Shown in pieces: positions 40,560 to 41,569 of a DNA stretch of 41,569 nt. Position numbers and translations under genes: made by a program. The stretch's first letter is position 1. Each line of letters opens with the position of its first letter. Where the stretch lies: contig JAIRUQ010000116.1 in the NCBI GenBank assembly GCA_031254315.1, positions 1 through 41,569 on the forward strand. Direction: 5' to 3'. This stretch comes from Treponema sp. (GTDB taxonomy: Bacteria; Spirochaetota; Spirochaetia; Treponematales; Breznakiellaceae). Under the pieces are notes generated by a model. It did not search any database. It saw only the letters and a program-made list of their open reading frames with translations, and had not been told where the DNA came from.

Positions 40560-41363
40560 ATGATTAGCTATAATGAAAAACTATTGGCGGCATTTATTAT
40601 CCCGTCGCTTTTGTTTATGGCGGCGAGATGCGACGGTTCCGGCGGCAAAGAAGGTAATGAAGTGTATGACATTGGCACCAAAGCGGGCATTGAGGGTTAT
40701 ATCAGCGACCATTGGCAGGAGTACGGCTACCGCGAAAAGCCAAACAAATACCTTGCCCTGAGTTTTGATGACGGCCCCTGCCCTTCCTCCAATGCGGGCG
40801 GGACTGCGGCCCTGCTGGAAACGCTCAAAAGCGCGAAGGTAAAGGCGACCTTTTTTGTAATCGGGCAGAATGTCCGCAATAACAGCGCCGCCGCCCAGGC
40901 GATTTTTGACGCAGGACACGAATTAGGCAACCATTCCAACGGATACGATTCTCTGGGCGGTTCCGCGCCTGAAAGCATTAGCGAAAACCTTGACGCCACT
41001 TCGGCGGAAATAAAACGAATAAGCGGAAAAGACCCGGTTTTGTTCCGCGCGCCCAACCTGAACCACGGAGCCAATTTAAGCCAGGTATGCGCCGCAAAAG
41101 GCATGGCACTTATTGACGGCAGTACCCATAACGACTGGCCCGGCAATTCCACTTCGATAAAAAACAGCGTTCTTGCCAACCCCTATGACGGCTGTATTAT
41201 TATCCTGCACGAAAACAACACCTCGCAGGGCAACACCATGGCGGTTCTGCCGGACATAATCAGCGGCCTGCGGGAAAAAGGCTTTTGGATAATGACGGTA
41301 AGCGAACTCGCCATTGTTAAGGGGAAAACTTTGCAAGCGGGGAGTCGATATAGTAGTTTGTAG
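40560..41363 (+). CDS. Carbohydrate esterase family 4 polysaccharide deacetylase (acetylxylan-esterase-like)
   Basis: This is a 267-residue exported protein. The N-terminal hydrophobic segment ends M-A-A-R-C, a poor lipobox, so it is either a lipoprotein or anchored. The CE4 motifs are SFDDGP (68-73, catalytic base and metal Asp), GHELGNHS (119-126), FRAPNLN (162-168), NDWPG and ILHENN. The second metal His of motif 2 (HSxxH) is Tyr (H125-S-N-G-Y129). Similar variants occur in clostridial acetylxylan esterases with N-H-x-x-x-Y. It should remove acetyl groups from xylan or another glycan. It has a weak ribosome site. The last residues (YSSL) and stop come from a GTTAGTG-type repeat arm. Confidence 0.87.
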   Translation: MISYNEKLLAAFIIPSLLFMAARCDGSGGKEGNEVYDIGTKAGIEGYISDHWQEYGYREKPNKYLALSFDDGPCPSSNAGGTAALLETLKSAKVKATFFVIGQNVRNNSAAAQAIFDAGHELGNHSNGYDSLGGSAPESISENLDATSAEIKRISGKDPVLFRAPNLNHGANLSQVCAAKGMALIDGSTHNDWPGNSTSIKNSVLANPYDGCIIILHENNTSQGNTMAVLPDIISGLREKGFWIMTVSELAIVKGKTLQAGSRYSSL

Positions 41364-41476
41364 TTGTTAGTGAGTAGTGATTAGTTCGTTGTTCGTAATC
41401 TAAGCAAGTTGCCAAGACGCACAGATATCAAACAAGAAACTAATCACTAACCACTAACCACTAACCGCTAGCCACT
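41355..41476. repeat. Inverted GTTAGTG/ACTAACC repeat between convergent genes
   Basis: The left arm (about 41352-41396: TAGTTGTTAGTGAGTAGTGA, TTAGTTC) and right arm (41431-41476: AACTAATCACTAACCACTAA, CCACTAACCGC) are inverse arrays of GTTAGTG words around a ~35-bp centre. Both neighbouring reading frames end in these arms. The function is unknown; it could act as a bidirectional transcription end. Confidence 0.68.
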
Positions 41477-41569
41477 ATTCCAATGCGCCGATCACTTTGT
41501 AATACGCCGGCTTGGCTTTGCTGATGGTGGTGCCTTCGAAGATTAGGGGGAGGCCGCTGGAGCGCCAGC
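41475..41569 (-). CDS. Probable GH10 endo-xylanase, C-terminal 30 residues (cut by window edge)
   Basis: The minus strand from the right edge to TAG at 41477-41475 reads W-R-S-S-G-L-P-L-I-F-E, then KAKPAYYKVIGALE. The pattern W-x3-G-x-PL-(I/L)-F-(D/E) ... KPAYY-x-(V/I)-x-x-AL is the usual end of GH10 endo-1,4-beta-xylanases. Only 31 codons are visible, so the call rests on this motif and on the deacetylase and sugar importer beside it. The stop codon lies at the first bases of the repeat arm. Confidence 0.45.
   Translation of the reverse strand, partial: WRSSGLPLIFEGTTISKAKPAYYKVIGALE

Noticed and set aside
41360-41476. GTTAGTG tandem words considered as a CRISPR or an attachment site
   Set aside because: The words are contiguous with no unique spacers, they are inverted around a centre, and there is no integrase or tRNA nearby.

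Overview
The window looks like a stretch of chromosome from a spirochaete of the Treponema type. The best single marker is a homologue of the spirochaete-specific P83/100 antigen (28350-29879). Several PEGA-domain and lipoprotein surface genes agree with that. A locus that looks built for acetylated xylan at the right end suggests a host living on plant fibre, such as a gut treponeme. The host habitat is inference.

Layout. 0-6.4 kb, mostly minus strand: the start of smpB (cut by the window edge), a PEGA/SUMF1 membrane protein, a secreted PEGA-like protein, a LysM/M23 peptidase, a 2[4Fe-4S] ferredoxin, two small membrane proteins and an NAD-dependent epimerase. 6.5-13.9 kb: one giant (2158 aa) repeat-rich surface protein whose stop codon overlaps the start of era. 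14.1-19.8 kb: thrH and birA (divergent), a KDG kinase, an exported protein with acidic 12-residue repeats, and uronate isomerase. KDG kinase and uronate isomerase are two steps of hexuronate use. 20-28.3 kb: a CHASE2 protein with a degenerate cyclase domain, an LpoB/COG3014 lipoprotein pair, rsmE, a small metallopeptidase-like protein, a hicB-hicA toxin-antitoxin pair, and nifS-nifU for Fe-S clusters. 28.3-35.9 kb: P83/100, a PQQ-like/HEAT exported protein, an rRNA m5U methyltransferase, a small lipoprotein, a monoacylglycerol lipase-like hydrolase and a poly(A) polymerase/CCA transferase. 36.2-41.6 kb: an LplABC-type sugar importer, a NarL-type response regulator, a CE4 deacetylase and the C-terminus of a probable GH10 xylanase. 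This last block looks visibly richer in G+C than the rest.

The most unusual feature is between the genes. At least five families of short, inverted-repeat-bounded elements sit there, several in two copies in this one window. One family (13.9 and 24.2 kb) is a clear MITE-like pair with shared terminal inverted repeats. Another (15.6 and 36.0 kb) carries a hairpin with a compensatory base change. A third (19.8 kb) is a tight array of three perfect or near-perfect palindromes. Several begin exactly at, or inside, the last codons of the neighbouring gene and supply its stop codon.

Two expression oddities also stand out. A textbook intrinsic terminator lies inside the signal-peptide codons of the M23 peptidase. 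About nine genes have a TATAAT-like box only 3-9 nt before the start codon and no Shine-Dalgarno, which suggests leaderless mRNAs. No rRNA, tRNA or CRISPR array was recognised.
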